This document shows, in pieces, positions 25,383-33,970 of a stretch of DNA of 64,000 nt; position 1 is the stretch's first letter, and each line of letters begins with the position of its first letter. Origin of the DNA: Alkalibacillus almallahensis (GTDB taxonomy: Bacteria; Bacillota; Bacilli; Bacillales; Alkalibacillaceae); assembly GCF_011761495.1 (NCBI RefSeq), contig NZ_JAASRU010000004.1:1-64000 (forward strand), written 5' to 3'. Under the pieces are notes generated by a model. It did no database searches. It was not told where the DNA came from and was given only the letters and a program-made list of their open reading frames with translations. The position numbers and the translations under genes are program-made.

Positions 25383-26135
25383 CTATAACATTAAAGATAA
25401 GTACCAATTGATTAATGGATCACCATAAAAATAAGCCACTAAAGCCCCTGAAGCGATGAACGGACCAAAAGGAATTGGTTTTCCTTTCTTCACTCTACCT
25501 AATCCCATTAAAACTAAGCCAATCACCGTGCCAATAACTGAGGCAAGCATCAAAGTCAGTAATGTCTTTTGAACACCTAAAAAAAGCCCTAACACCGCAA
25601 ATAATTTAATATCACCGCCACCCATGCCACCGCGACTGACAATCGCAATAAGTAGCAATAAACCAAATCCTAGTAACGCTGCTAAATAACTATCATACCA
25701 AGGTTCAGTTGGCATCCAGATTCGCCACGCCAAAATGATGATAGCAAATGCAATTAATACACGATCGGGGATCAACTGCTTATACCAATCACTAATCGTA
25801 ATAATGATCAGCAAGCTAATGAGTAACCACGCTAAAAAAAGTTCAATGTGAAAACCAATATGAAAAAAAGCGTAAACGAACAACCCACCTGTTAACACTT
25901 CAAAAAACGGATAAACAGGTGAAATCTTCACGCCACATTGTCGGCATTGACCTTTTTGAAATAAATAAGATAATACGGGGATAAGTTCATAACTTTTAAG
26001 TACATGACCACATCTCGGGCAATGCGACCTGGGCGTCACAATCGATTCACCATCAGCCACACGCATGCCAACCACATTATAAAACGAGCCTAATACAAGG
26101 CCTAAAACAAATATGTAAAGCGTTATCCAAATCAC
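25383..26135 (-). CDS. pilD: Prepilin peptidase PilD
   Basis: A 250-aa polytopic membrane aspartyl protease that cleaves the leader of prepilins and often N-methylates the new end. It has the N-terminal CPRCGHVLKSYELIPVLSY with CxxC pairs (CPRC and CRQC), typical of bifunctional peptidase/methylases. The two active aspartates lie in ITISDWYKQLIPD and GGMGGGDIKLF. The start is a GTG at 26135 with a weak ribosome site. It follows the major pilin gene after an internal terminator. It is separate from any comC, which is not in this window. Confidence 0.93.
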   Translation of the reverse strand: MIWITLYIFVLGLVLGSFYNVVGMRVADGESIVTPRSHCPRCGHVLKSYELIPVLSYLFQKGQCRQCGVKISPVYPFFEVLTGGLFVYAFFHIGFHIELFLAWLLISLLIIITISDWYKQLIPDRVLIAFAIIILAWRIWMPTEPWYDSYLAALLGFGLLLLIAIVSRGGMGGGDIKLFAVLGLFLGVQKTLLTLMLASVIGTVIGLVLMGLGRVKKGKPIPFGPFIASGALVAYFYGDPLINWYLSLML

Positions 26136-26182
26136 CTGTCATCAGTCCTGTATGATTTAATAGGTTGAGAGTTTGTTATGGT

Positions 26183-26206
26183 AAAAAAGCGCGGTTAGAC
26201 CGCGCT
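26183..26206 (-). terminator. Intra-operon terminator after the major pilin gene
   Basis: On the minus strand GCGCGGT-CTA-ACCGCGC is followed by TTTTTT. It lies between the pilin stop codon (26236) and pilD (start 26135) and should lower expression of pilDMNO relative to the pilin. Confidence 0.85.
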
Positions 26207-26235
26207 CTGAATTACATTATTAAACGTTAATAGGT

Positions 26236-26706
26236 TTAGGACCCACTAATCGATGCTGTTCCACCCTCAGAATCATTTCTCAAATCGGACGCATTTGCAT
26301 CATTAATATCTTGTACAGTTGCATTGCTAAAATTAATAGAAACATTGCCATCATCCAGGGTGCCATTAATTGTGAAAGGCGTTTCAGTTACATTGACTGT
26401 CACGTCACCTAATGTAGTATTATCATCAAAAGATGAGGTATCAATATAATCATTATCACTCAATGTATCCAACCCAACTATTACCTCATTTTCACCATTT
26501 TCTTCAACGTCATTCGTTGTCGCATACAACTCTGCAGACTCAATCACGTTAATCGCTGTAGACTTCACAGAGTCATAACGTGAATCTTCAATAACATTCG
26601 CAATCGCTGGTACCGCAATTAAAGCAATAATACCTAAAATAACAATTACAGCTAGTAATTCGACTAGTGTAATACCTTTCTGGTTCTTTAAGATGCGTTT
26701 TAACAT
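26236..26706 (-). CDS. Type IV major pilin (prepilin-type)
   Basis: A 156-aa prepilin. The leader KRILKNQKG is followed by ITLVELLAVIVILGIIALIAV, the cleavage site (G/I) with Glu at position +5, and a long hydrophobic helix. The rest is an acidic, beta-rich globular domain without disulfide cysteines. Being followed by a terminator and preceding pilD it is the best candidate for the main fibre subunit. The ATG at 26706 follows GGGAGAGAG; a TTG one codon earlier is ignored. The low isoelectric character of the mature part fits a salt-tolerant organism (inference). Confidence 0.9.
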   Translation of the reverse strand: MLKRILKNQKGITLVELLAVIVILGIIALIAVPAIANVIEDSRYDSVKSTAINVIESAELYATTNDVEENGENEVIVGLDTLSDNDYIDTSSFDDNTTLGDVTVNVTETPFTINGTLDDGNVSINFSNATVQDINDANASDLRNDSEGGTASISGS

Positions 26707-26727
26707 CAATAACTCTCTCCCTTTTCC

Positions 26728-27936
26728 CTAATTAATTTGGTTAAATAGATCAAACATTGGAATCACAATAGCTAGTACAACGACTCCAACGATTAATGAT
26801 AAAGATACGATTAAAACAGGTTCTAATAATGACTTAAATTGTTCTGTCGCTGTGTCGACATCTTCTTCATAGAAATCTGCGACTTGTTCAAGCATGTCAG
26901 GTAAAGCATTCGTTTGCTCCCCGACTTCGATCATTTGTGTTACTAAGTATGGAAAGGCCCAATGCTCTCGCATAGGAGCAACCATTGATTGCCCTTTTTT
27001 TAATGAAATTTGTGCTTCGTCTAAGGTTTCTTGGATCACTCGGTTACGAATAGTTTGTTGAGTCAATTCAAGTGCTTGGATAATAGGTACATCGTTATAC
27101 AATAATGAGCTTAATGTTCGTGACATTTGTGCCATGTTTGACTTTATGACCAAAGTCCCAAAACCTGGAATTTTCAATAAGTAATAATCGATCTTATATC
27201 GACTATATTCCCGTTTAAACAGCAATATAAACATCAATACGACTAAAATCGATGATAACATAAGTATGTGCCAATAACTAGTCATAAAGTCACTAGTTCC
27301 TAAAACAAATTGCGTAATTAATGGAAGTTCAGCATCAAATTGTTCAAACATGCTGACAAACTCCGGCACGACATAAATCATTAGGAATATAACAACCGCA
27401 ATAGCTACGACAAATACAGTTGCTGGATAAGAAAACGTCGATTGAATCTTTTGCTTGGTTTTATATTGTTTTTGATAATAGCTTGCTAGTTTTTCTAATG
27501 TTGCTTGTAATGACCCACTGCTTTCACCACTGTGAACCATGTTGATAAAGATATTCGAGAAAATGTGTGGGTGTTTTTTCAAGGCAGCTGTTAAGGAATT
27601 CCCTTGGCGCATATCAATTTCGATATAGTATAATGCTTCTTTTAAATACTTCTGCTTCGTTTGTTCACGTAAAATACTTAAAGATTTTACAATCGTCAAT
27701 CCTGCTTTTAATAGGGCAGCAAATTGTTGTAGAAACACAACAAAATCTCGATTTTTCACTGGACTTCCAAAATAAATATCCTTATTCCAAATCGTACTTG
27801 GGATTTCTTCAATTATTTCTATGCGCAACCCTTCATCGCGTAAACGGGCTTTAGCCAACTCTGCATTATACGCATCAAGCTTACCTTTTCGATGCTCACC
27901 GTTATAATCAACGGCTTCATATTTAAAAGAAGCCAT
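26728..27936 (-). CDS. pilC: Type II secretion/type IV pilus platform protein PilC
   Basis: A 402-aa inner-membrane platform protein with two GspF domains. The first covers about residues 65-190 (FLQQFAALLKAGLTIVKSL and FINMVHSGESSGSL), the second 270-395 (MSRTLSSLLYNDVPIIQAL and MIEVGEQTNALPDML). Three TM helices sit near 168-190, 218-238 and 375-398. It transmits motion of the PilB motor to pilin assembly. It lies 21 bp after pilB on the same strand. The ATG follows GGGGGA. Confidence 0.95.
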   Translation of the reverse strand: MASFKYEAVDYNGEHRKGKLDAYNAELAKARLRDEGLRIEIIEEIPSTIWNKDIYFGSPVKNRDFVVFLQQFAALLKAGLTIVKSLSILREQTKQKYLKEALYYIEIDMRQGNSLTAALKKHPHIFSNIFINMVHSGESSGSLQATLEKLASYYQKQYKTKQKIQSTFSYPATVFVVAIAVVIFLMIYVVPEFVSMFEQFDAELPLITQFVLGTSDFMTSYWHILMLSSILVVLMFILLFKREYSRYKIDYYLLKIPGFGTLVIKSNMAQMSRTLSSLLYNDVPIIQALELTQQTIRNRVIQETLDEAQISLKKGQSMVAPMREHWAFPYLVTQMIEVGEQTNALPDMLEQVADFYEEDVDTATEQFKSLLEPVLIVSLSLIVGVVVLAIVIPMFDLFNQIN

Positions 27937-27957
27937 TATGATTCCCCCATCACTCTA

Positions 27958-29616
27958 TTACTCTGAGGCAACACGATAAACTTCTTCTAACGTTGTTTCA
28001 CCGCGTTCAACCTTCCGTAATCCATCCTCGAACAATCGTGTGAACCCTTGCTGTTTCGCAATTCGTTCGATTTCAATTTTTGTTTTACCATCTAAGATTG
28101 CTTCCCTTATAACCTCATCAATTAACAGCACTTCATGAATGGCTGTCCGGCCACGATAGCCTGTATTATTACACGTAGCACAGCCGCTACCTTTTTTTAC
28201 CTCGTCTAAATCAATGCCATAACGATTAAACACATCTCGCTCTAACTGACTGATTGGTCGAGTCGTTTCACAATCCTGACAAATCATTCGAACAAGTCGC
28301 TGCGCTACAATCCCATTCACCGAAGTTCCAACTAGAAACATTTCCACATCCATATTGACGAGACGATTAATCGCACCAGTCGAATCGTTTGTATGAAGGG
28401 TACTCAGAACAAGGTGACCTGTAATCGAAGCTCGTACAGCCATATTCGCCGTTTCACCATCACGAATCTCACCGACCATGATAATGTCCGGGTCTTGCCG
28501 TAAAATGGACCGTAAACCCGATGCAAATGTTAAACCGACATTAGAGTTCACTTGAATCTGATTAACACCTTCTAATTCATATTCCACTGGATCCTCTAAC
28601 GTAATTAAGTTCGATTCCTCTTCATTTAAATGCGTGAGGGCGGCATACATAGTCGATGTTTTACCTGAACCAGTAGGGCCTGTAAGCAGGACGATGCCAT
28701 AAGGTTTTTCAATCATTGTTCGGAACTTATTTAAGTTATCTGGTTCGAAACCGATTTGATCCATTCGATTCGAAACTGACATTGTATCAAGGACACGGAT
28801 TACTACTTTTTCGCCGAATATCGTTGGCAACGTACTAACACGTAAATCAACATCGCGTCCTTCGACTAACCGTTTAATGCGTCCATCTTGGGGAATTTTT
28901 TGCTGTGTAATATCTAGATTGGCCATAATTTTAATGCGTGTCGTTAGTGAGGACTGGACATTTTTAGCCAAAAATTGCTCATGTCTTAAAGCACCATCAA
29001 CTCGTAATCGTACAACGACTTGCTCTTCTTGCGGATCAACGTGAATATCACTTGCCCCTTCAACAACAGCTTGCTGGATCAATTGATTCATCAACTTAAC
29101 AACCGGTGAAGATTCCTCTTCTAATGACAAATCCTGACGTTCTTCTTTAGGTGCTTGCTCGGCAAATTCATCAGTAAAATCTTCACGTTCATACATTTTC
29201 ATGATGCTTTGGCGAATTTCATCTTTGATTGCAATCACTGGTTCAATCTTAAAACCTGTTTGCAGTCTTAAATTATTAATGACGAAATAATCGAGCGGGT
29301 CAGCCGTCGCGACATACAACCGATTCCCATCACGTTTAAGAGGAATCACACTGTTATCAATCGCAAACTGCTTAGGCACTAGATTTAAAATAGACCGGTC
29401 AAATGGATAGTTATTTAAACGTTCATGTGAGATGTCCAGTTGCTGCTGCAAGACTTCGATCAATTGCAACTCTGTTATGTAACTTTCCTGAATCAATTTA
29501 TCCCCTAATTTTTGATCAGGCGATTTTTCCTCAAGTGCTTGGCTCAGTTGTTGATCATTGATAAAGCCTTCTTGTTTTAACAATTCACCAATTCGTAATC
29601 TTTGTCTACGTGGCAC
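27958..29616 (-). CDS. pilB: Type IV pilus assembly ATPase PilB
   Basis: A 552-aa GspE-family hexameric ATPase for pilus extension. An N-terminal MshEN-type domain (residues 1-140), which in relatives binds cyclic di-GMP, precedes the ATPase core: Walker A TGPTGSGKTST, Asp box TLEDPVEYE, Walker B DIIMVGEIRDGETA and His box LSTLHTND. A four-Cys zinc motif (CQDC ... CATC) is present, as in PilB but not PilT. The start chosen is GTG at 29616, eight bases after AAAGGA. A GGDEF enzyme is encoded at 44313, which makes c-di-GMP control plausible. No pilT retraction ATPase gene is in the window. Confidence 0.95.
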   Translation of the reverse strand: MPRRQRLRIGELLKQEGFINDQQLSQALEEKSPDQKLGDKLIQESYITELQLIEVLQQQLDISHERLNNYPFDRSILNLVPKQFAIDNSVIPLKRDGNRLYVATADPLDYFVINNLRLQTGFKIEPVIAIKDEIRQSIMKMYEREDFTDEFAEQAPKEERQDLSLEEESSPVVKLMNQLIQQAVVEGASDIHVDPQEEQVVVRLRVDGALRHEQFLAKNVQSSLTTRIKIMANLDITQQKIPQDGRIKRLVEGRDVDLRVSTLPTIFGEKVVIRVLDTMSVSNRMDQIGFEPDNLNKFRTMIEKPYGIVLLTGPTGSGKTSTMYAALTHLNEEESNLITLEDPVEYELEGVNQIQVNSNVGLTFASGLRSILRQDPDIIMVGEIRDGETANMAVRASITGHLVLSTLHTNDSTGAINRLVNMDVEMFLVGTSVNGIVAQRLVRMICQDCETTRPISQLERDVFNRYGIDLDEVKKGSGCATCNNTGYRGRTAIHEVLLIDEVIREAILDGKTKIEIERIAKQQGFTRLFEDGLRKVERGETTLEEVYRVASE

Positions 29617-29702
29617 AGACAACGTCCTTTCTGCCGTGAAAATAACCTTTTCTATTTATTAATCAATTATACGTTGTTTTTCTACTAAATGCGACATTAT
29701 TA

Positions 29703-30200
29703 TCAGTTAAATTCTAGTTCTATTATTTTAGACCCAACTTCCTGGTCATCTTCTAATTCGTCACCTTCTAAAACAGGTGTTACTACAAAATCGACTTCAA
29801 TGGATTGGTCTTCAACTGAAATCGAATTAAGCTCTGTTATAAAACCGTGTTCTTCACCAACATCAATTCGAACACCGTTATTTAATTCCTTTGTACGTAA
29901 GGATTGATTTAGTTGTTCACGAAAGTAAGAAATAATGCTATCAGGGTCTGCGTTACTCTGTTCAAGCCAAGACTCAGTACTTTCTTTAGCGCCGTCACGA
30001 CTATCCTCGATGACAGAATGTGTGAATTCGACACCCATATCAATTAAAGCATTAACCTGCGTATATTCTTCAGACCGTTCAAATTGATTCGCACTTGTAG
30101 TAATATTCGACATAATAGAAGGGATCATCACACCAATAATCGCGATGGTGATTAATACGACAATTAAAGCTGCACCATTTTGTTCTTTTAGCATCTTCAA
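29703..30200 (-). CDS. PilX-like minor prepilin or pilus assembly protein
   Basis: A 165-aa protein with an N-terminal KEQNGAALIVVLITIAIIG helix. The G/A junction resembles a prepilin cleavage site but lacks the Glu at +5, a pattern seen in PilX/GspK-type pseudopilins. The mature part is acidic and Gln/Ser-rich with no cysteine. Proteins of this kind cap or prime pilus assembly. It overlaps the upstream PilV-like gene by 4 bp and is followed by pilB after 86 bp. The function is inferred from position. Confidence 0.72.
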   Translation of the reverse strand: MKMLKEQNGAALIVVLITIAIIGVMIPSIMSNITTSANQFERSEEYTQVNALIDMGVEFTHSVIEDSRDGAKESTESWLEQSNADPDSIISYFREQLNQSLRTKELNNGVRIDVGEEHGFITELNSISVEDQSIEVDFVVTPVLEGDELEDDQEVGSKIIELEFN

Positions 30201-30613
30201 GATTCGCCCCCTTCCTGAATATACCCGAATATCGTAGCGCTGGGCTGCTCTTGGTTTTCAAGCGATTCGAAAACTTCAATTTTAACTTGTTGTAAATCAA
30301 GCTCATTTTCTAGTTCAGCATGGTCGTTGTCATCAATTACTGTTATGATAGGAAAAAAGTCTCGATTATTTTCAGTAAAGGTAGAACGATTTAAAGCATC
30401 AATCTGACTTTGGTCTTCTTTGATTTCTGTTAACACTTTTTCAGCAACGTTCACAGCTGTTAGTTCGTCTTCCGTTTGAGTAGATAGTATAATAGACTGT
30501 GAGAAGAAACCAATAAACGAAGTCAACACAATCGTTAGAATGACTAAAGCAGCTAAGACTTCGATTAATGAAAAACCTTTATGATTTTGTATAATTGTTT
30601 TAAATCGTTTCAT
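30197..30613 (-). CDS. PilV-like minor prepilin
   Basis: A 138-aa prepilin with leader KTIIQNHKG and hydrophobic segment FSLIEVLAALVILTIVL, including the Glu at +5. This fits GspI/PilV-type minor pilins. It is the first gene of the minus-strand pilus operon (start codon 30613 after GTGAGGT). The next start codon on the opposite strand lies only 31 bp away, so no promoter fits between them; see findings. Confidence 0.85.
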   Translation of the reverse strand: MKRFKTIIQNHKGFSLIEVLAALVILTIVLTSFIGFFSQSIILSTQTEDELTAVNVAEKVLTEIKEDQSQIDALNRSTFTENNRDFFPIITVIDDNDHAELENELDLQQVKIEVFESLENQEQPSATIFGYIQEGGES

Positions 30614-30644
30614 TTTTATACCTCACGATAAATAGGTGATTTTA

Positions 30645-31979
30645 ATGATCAATAAATATCTTACTCAACAAAAAGGTGTCACACTTGTCGAAGTTTTAGG
30701 GGCTTTAGCGATTCTATCAATCATATCGATTCTAGCTTTTAATGTGCTCGGTAATACCTTTCAATACAATGAAAAAACGCAAGCACATACGGATATTAGA
30801 CAAGAGGCAAACTACATCATTACCCAAATGCGAGAATCACATCAAACTAATGAGAGTGACTATGAAATTTGTACGAGCACGTTTGAACGCTCAAATTATG
30901 TATTCAATGAGTTTATGATTAATCATAACCCTATTAATGGATCATGTACAACAGTGGATGCGACAGAAACCCTCTCAATCTCATTTATCATTATGAATAA
31001 TCAAGACCAACAATTTGAAGTGAACACAAAAATCCACCCTAAAGCTGAACGAAACAGAGAAGAATTGGTTTCAATTACGATTCCAGAACAAAGTGTCGAC
31101 TTAATCGATTACATTCGTGAGGAAAGTGTATTTGTTTATTCTAGCAACATCTCTGTTGATGGTAGTGCTGGATTCTCAAGTGCTAATGGGAAAATGGTCA
31201 TAAATAATAATACCCCATCTGACTTATCATTTAACACAGCAGGACAAATTTCTGTTAATGAAATTCATATTAATAAACCCAATCAACAAGTAAATGTCAA
31301 TTCTAGCTCTGAATTTGGTGTGAGTGGTGTCACTTCTCTTATTAACATTCGTAGTCACTTAAACTTAAATAATGGCGGTACGACGATGAATTCTGAGGAA
31401 ATTTATATTGATGGGGATTTGACTTTTGGAAGTAGTGCTGTCGTTAATGCGGATACAATTTATGTTAGCGGTGATGTAATCTTTAATAATTATTCAGCGG
31501 ATATCAATGTTGATAATATTTATATTGGTGGCAACATCATTAGTAATACTAATAACTCAGAGCACCAACAGTTACGAACAGGCGAGTTCGATGCTTCTAG
31601 CTATCCAGATATTCCACCTAATGACTTACCAGAATTAAGAGATGAAAATTGGTATACCGAAAACAACTATGTTAATTCAAGTACTTTGAGTAACAATGAT
31701 CGGATCTTTTCTACTGGCGATGTCAATGTCCATACAAACAACCGTAGCCCTTCTGATTTCATCATCGTTGCAGGTGGTGACGTCTCGATTGACACGAATT
31801 GGTCTGAAGTAGAAGGCTTAATTGTCGCACCTAATGGTAGTGTTAGCTACGACGGGCCTAAATTCTCAGGCGTTGTGATTGCTAGGGACGGCTTTAATTT
31901 AGAAAATGGTGGTTCGTCAGCTGAGTTCAGAAATATCAATGAGTACTTAGACGATCTAGACGAAATACCATTCAAATAA
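30645..31979 (+). CDS. Large prepilin with parallel-beta/adhesin-like C-terminal domain
   Basis: A 444-aa prepilin. The leader MINKYLTQQKG is followed by VTLVEVLGALAILSIISIL with Glu at +5. After a pilin-like stalk (to about residue 155), residues 160-300 form a repetitive Asn/Ser/Val/Ile-rich region with recurring IYIDGDLTF, IYVSGDVIF and IYIGGNIIS units, suggestive of a right-handed beta helix as in bactofilin-like or adhesin domains. It is probably a tip or minor pilin. The start is the ATG at 30645 after AGGTGA. It is the only pilus gene on the plus strand here. Confidence 0.82.
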   Translation: MINKYLTQQKGVTLVEVLGALAILSIISILAFNVLGNTFQYNEKTQAHTDIRQEANYIITQMRESHQTNESDYEICTSTFERSNYVFNEFMINHNPINGSCTTVDATETLSISFIIMNNQDQQFEVNTKIHPKAERNREELVSITIPEQSVDLIDYIREESVFVYSSNISVDGSAGFSSANGKMVINNNTPSDLSFNTAGQISVNEIHINKPNQQVNVNSSSEFGVSGVTSLINIRSHLNLNNGGTTMNSEEIYIDGDLTFGSSAVVNADTIYVSGDVIFNNYSADINVDNIYIGGNIISNTNNSEHQQLRTGEFDASSYPDIPPNDLPELRDENWYTENNYVNSSTLSNNDRIFSTGDVNVHTNNRSPSDFIIVAGGDVSIDTNWSEVEGLIVAPNGSVSYDGPKFSGVVIARDGFNLENGGSSAEFRNINEYLDDLDEIPFK

Positions 31980-32020
31980 AAAGACAGAGGCTGTTTTGAC
32001 ACAGCCTCTGTCTTTATTTT
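31980..32020. terminator. Bidirectional terminator between prepilin gene and alkA
   Basis: A perfect 15-bp repeat AAAGACAGAGGCTGT/ACAGCCTCTGTCTTT with a 6-nt loop and ATTTTT after it serves two convergent genes. Confidence 0.9.
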
Positions 32021-32892
32021 TAACCTTCAATACTCCGCCAAAGCGTCAACGCTGCATAACTACGGTATGGTGACCATTCTTCAGCAGCCGCTTCAATTTC
32101 TGCTTTCTTCGGTTTTTCTTCTCGTTTCCAAGCGTGTTTAAGTGCATTCTGAATGCCAATATCAGCAGCTGGGAAGAGATCTTCGCGTCCGAGTGCGAAT
32201 AGTAACCAGTTTTGGACAGTCCACGGGCCGATGCCACGTACTTTTCCAAGCGATTTCATCACCTCTTGGTTGGTCATCTTCGCCATTCCTGGTAAGTCCA
32301 ATTCACCATTCACAATCGCGCGTGACGTATCAATCACGTATTCAGCTTTTCGTTGACTGAATTGAAGATCCGTTAAGTCTTGATAATCCAGTTGCGCAAC
32401 TTTTTCAGGTGTCGGATAAAACCAAGCGCCATCCATCTTTTCACCAAATTTCTGTACGAATCGCGTTGAAAGTGTATAAGCAAATTTCATATTCAGTTGT
32501 TGATGGATAATTACTTTCATAAGTGAATCATACAAAGCAAAATCACGGACAATTGGTGTCCCTGGATGAACGAAAAACAATCTCGCTAATCGTGTATCTT
32601 CAAAGAAATCGACTACATCTTGTAAATCACGGTCCCACTGAAATAAATTACGGATATGTTCAAAGATGACATCTTGTTCTTCATCATAATCGGACATCAC
32701 AGAAAAGACAGGTTTTTCAGTCGTCCCCTCTCCTTTAACACGAACAACACACTGATCCCCATTTTCCAATCGGACGGGCACATCCACCCATCGTTCGCGT
32801 AAATTTACGTTAATAAGAGGATCCATATTTAAACGTTGCAGTGAATAATCAAAATCATATAACCCCGCTGCATGGTAGTACTCTTTCCACAT
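32020..32892 (-). CDS. alkA: DNA-3-methyladenine glycosylase II (AlkA family)
   Basis: A 290-aa DNA glycosylase that removes alkylated bases. The helix-hairpin-helix LGKVRGIGPWTVQNW is followed by FPAADIGIQ, which holds the catalytic Asp. The N-terminal beta domain and the ILHQQL-like HQQLNMKFAYTL segment are also typical. It corresponds to B. subtilis yfjP, near pdaA (yfjS) in both genomes. Two adjacent ATG codons (32895 and 32892) follow GAGAGG; the second has better spacing. It is convergent with the large prepilin gene. Confidence 0.9.
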   Translation of the reverse strand: MWKEYYHAAGLYDFDYSLQRLNMDPLINVNLRERWVDVPVRLENGDQCVVRVKGEGTTEKPVFSVMSDYDEEQDVIFEHIRNLFQWDRDLQDVVDFFEDTRLARLFFVHPGTPIVRDFALYDSLMKVIIHQQLNMKFAYTLSTRFVQKFGEKMDGAWFYPTPEKVAQLDYQDLTDLQFSQRKAEYVIDTSRAIVNGELDLPGMAKMTNQEVMKSLGKVRGIGPWTVQNWLLFALGREDLFPAADIGIQNALKHAWKREEKPKKAEIEAAAEEWSPYRSYAALTLWRSIEG

Positions 32893-32973
32893 CATGACCT
32901 CTCCCTTTATTGTGTGGTTGTTTCAATACATACAGTTTACAACTTTACATACCCTTTTCGCAAAAAATTGACT

Positions 32974-33753
32974 CTACCCAAAAGGCACGTATTTTTGCCA
33001 GACGAGATCATTTAATGATTCAAATTGATAGCCTCGTTCCCGTAATTCATCAATCAAGTGACTAAGTGCTTCAGCATTATCTTCTGTGACCGTATGCATA
33101 AGCATAATCGCACCTGGATGAACCTGTTTCAATACATCATCAAGGGCTTGTTGCCAACTACTTTGCTGACTTTCTTCCCAATCAACTAACGAAACCGACC
33201 AGAAGATATTCGTATAACCAAGTTCATCAGTTAATTTTAAGGTTCGTTCGCTAAAAACACCTTTAGCTGGGCGGAAATATGTGACATGTTGTTGATCAGT
33301 CGTTTCTTTAATTTTATCATCTAAACGTTTTAAATCTTGTCGTATTTCCTCTTCGCTCGCTTTCGTATAGTCGAGGTGGTCATCTGAGTGATTCCCGATT
33401 ATATGCCCGTCGTTCACCATTCGTTCGACTAATTCAGGTTGGTCATCAATATAATGACCTGATAGGAAAAACGTAGCAGGAACTTGTTTGTCTTCTAATA
33501 CATCCAGCATCTGTTCCATGTAACCTAACTCATAACCACTATCGAATGTTAAATAAATCGTCTTATCAGAGCCACCGCCCATGTAAAATCCATTGTACTT
33601 TTCAATTAATGGACCATAAAAACCTAAATCAGGTGGCTCCTCGTTATATTGTTTTTTATAACCATAACCATACGATTCATTTGATATTTCTTCTGCTTGA
33701 ATAAGTGGTGACCATAAGATCAAACTAATTATGATCAGTATTATTTTTTTCAT
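32974..33753 (-). CDS. pdaA: Delta-lactam-biosynthetic de-N-acetylase PdaA
   Basis: A 259-aa exported polysaccharide deacetylase of the carbohydrate esterase 4 family. A signal peptide (MKKIILIIISLILWSP) is followed by motif 1 YLTFDSGYE, GNHSDDH with the metal-binding His pair, and FRPAKGVF. B. subtilis PdaA removes the acetyl group from muramic acid during muramic-delta-lactam formation in the spore cortex, needed for germination. The TFDSGYE and NHSDDH variants are those of the PdaA subfamily. The start is the ATG at 33753 after GGGAGGA; the longer frame overlaps its leader. Confidence 0.93.
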   Translation of the reverse strand: MKKIILIIISLILWSPLIQAEEISNESYGYGYKKQYNEEPPDLGFYGPLIEKYNGFYMGGGSDKTIYLTFDSGYELGYMEQMLDVLEDKQVPATFFLSGHYIDDQPELVERMVNDGHIIGNHSDDHLDYTKASEEEIRQDLKRLDDKIKETTDQQHVTYFRPAKGVFSERTLKLTDELGYTNIFWSVSLVDWEESQQSSWQQALDDVLKQVHPGAIMLMHTVTEDNAEALSHLIDELRERGYQFESLNDLVWQKYVPFG

Positions 33754-33851
33754 GAAATTTCCTCCCAATTGTTGCATGCTATTATTAATTTGCCATGATT
33801 TAACGAAAATTATAATTGGAAGGTTTCACCGCACTTCAACCAAAACCTCAA

Positions 33852-33967
33852 TTGTTAAACAATCCGCTAACATTGTTTAACAGTTTGGCCATATTATTAA
33901 ACATTGATGCTCAATTATGAAACAAAGAGAGGGGAATGTTTAACAATCCCCTCTCTTTGTTTAACAA
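33852..33967. repeat. Phased array 2: six 11-bp dyad units at exact 21-bp period
   Basis: Units related to TTGTTWAACAA start at 33852, 33873, 33894, 33915, 33936 and 33957, each 21 bp after the last, as in array 1 at 23154. The first and last are perfect; others have one to three changes (TTATTAAACAT, TTATGAAACAA). The fifth unit forms the exact 11-nt loop of a 14-bp perfect stem (33922-33935 / 33947-33960). It lies between pdaA and the antiporter gene, in non-coding DNA. Confidence 0.9.
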
Positions 33968-33970
33968 TTT

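Noticed and set aside
27958-30613. Competence comG operon
   Set aside because: PilMNO, an in-cluster PilD, PilB with an MshEN-like N-terminus and a four-Cys motif, and large minor prepilins do not match comGA-GG.
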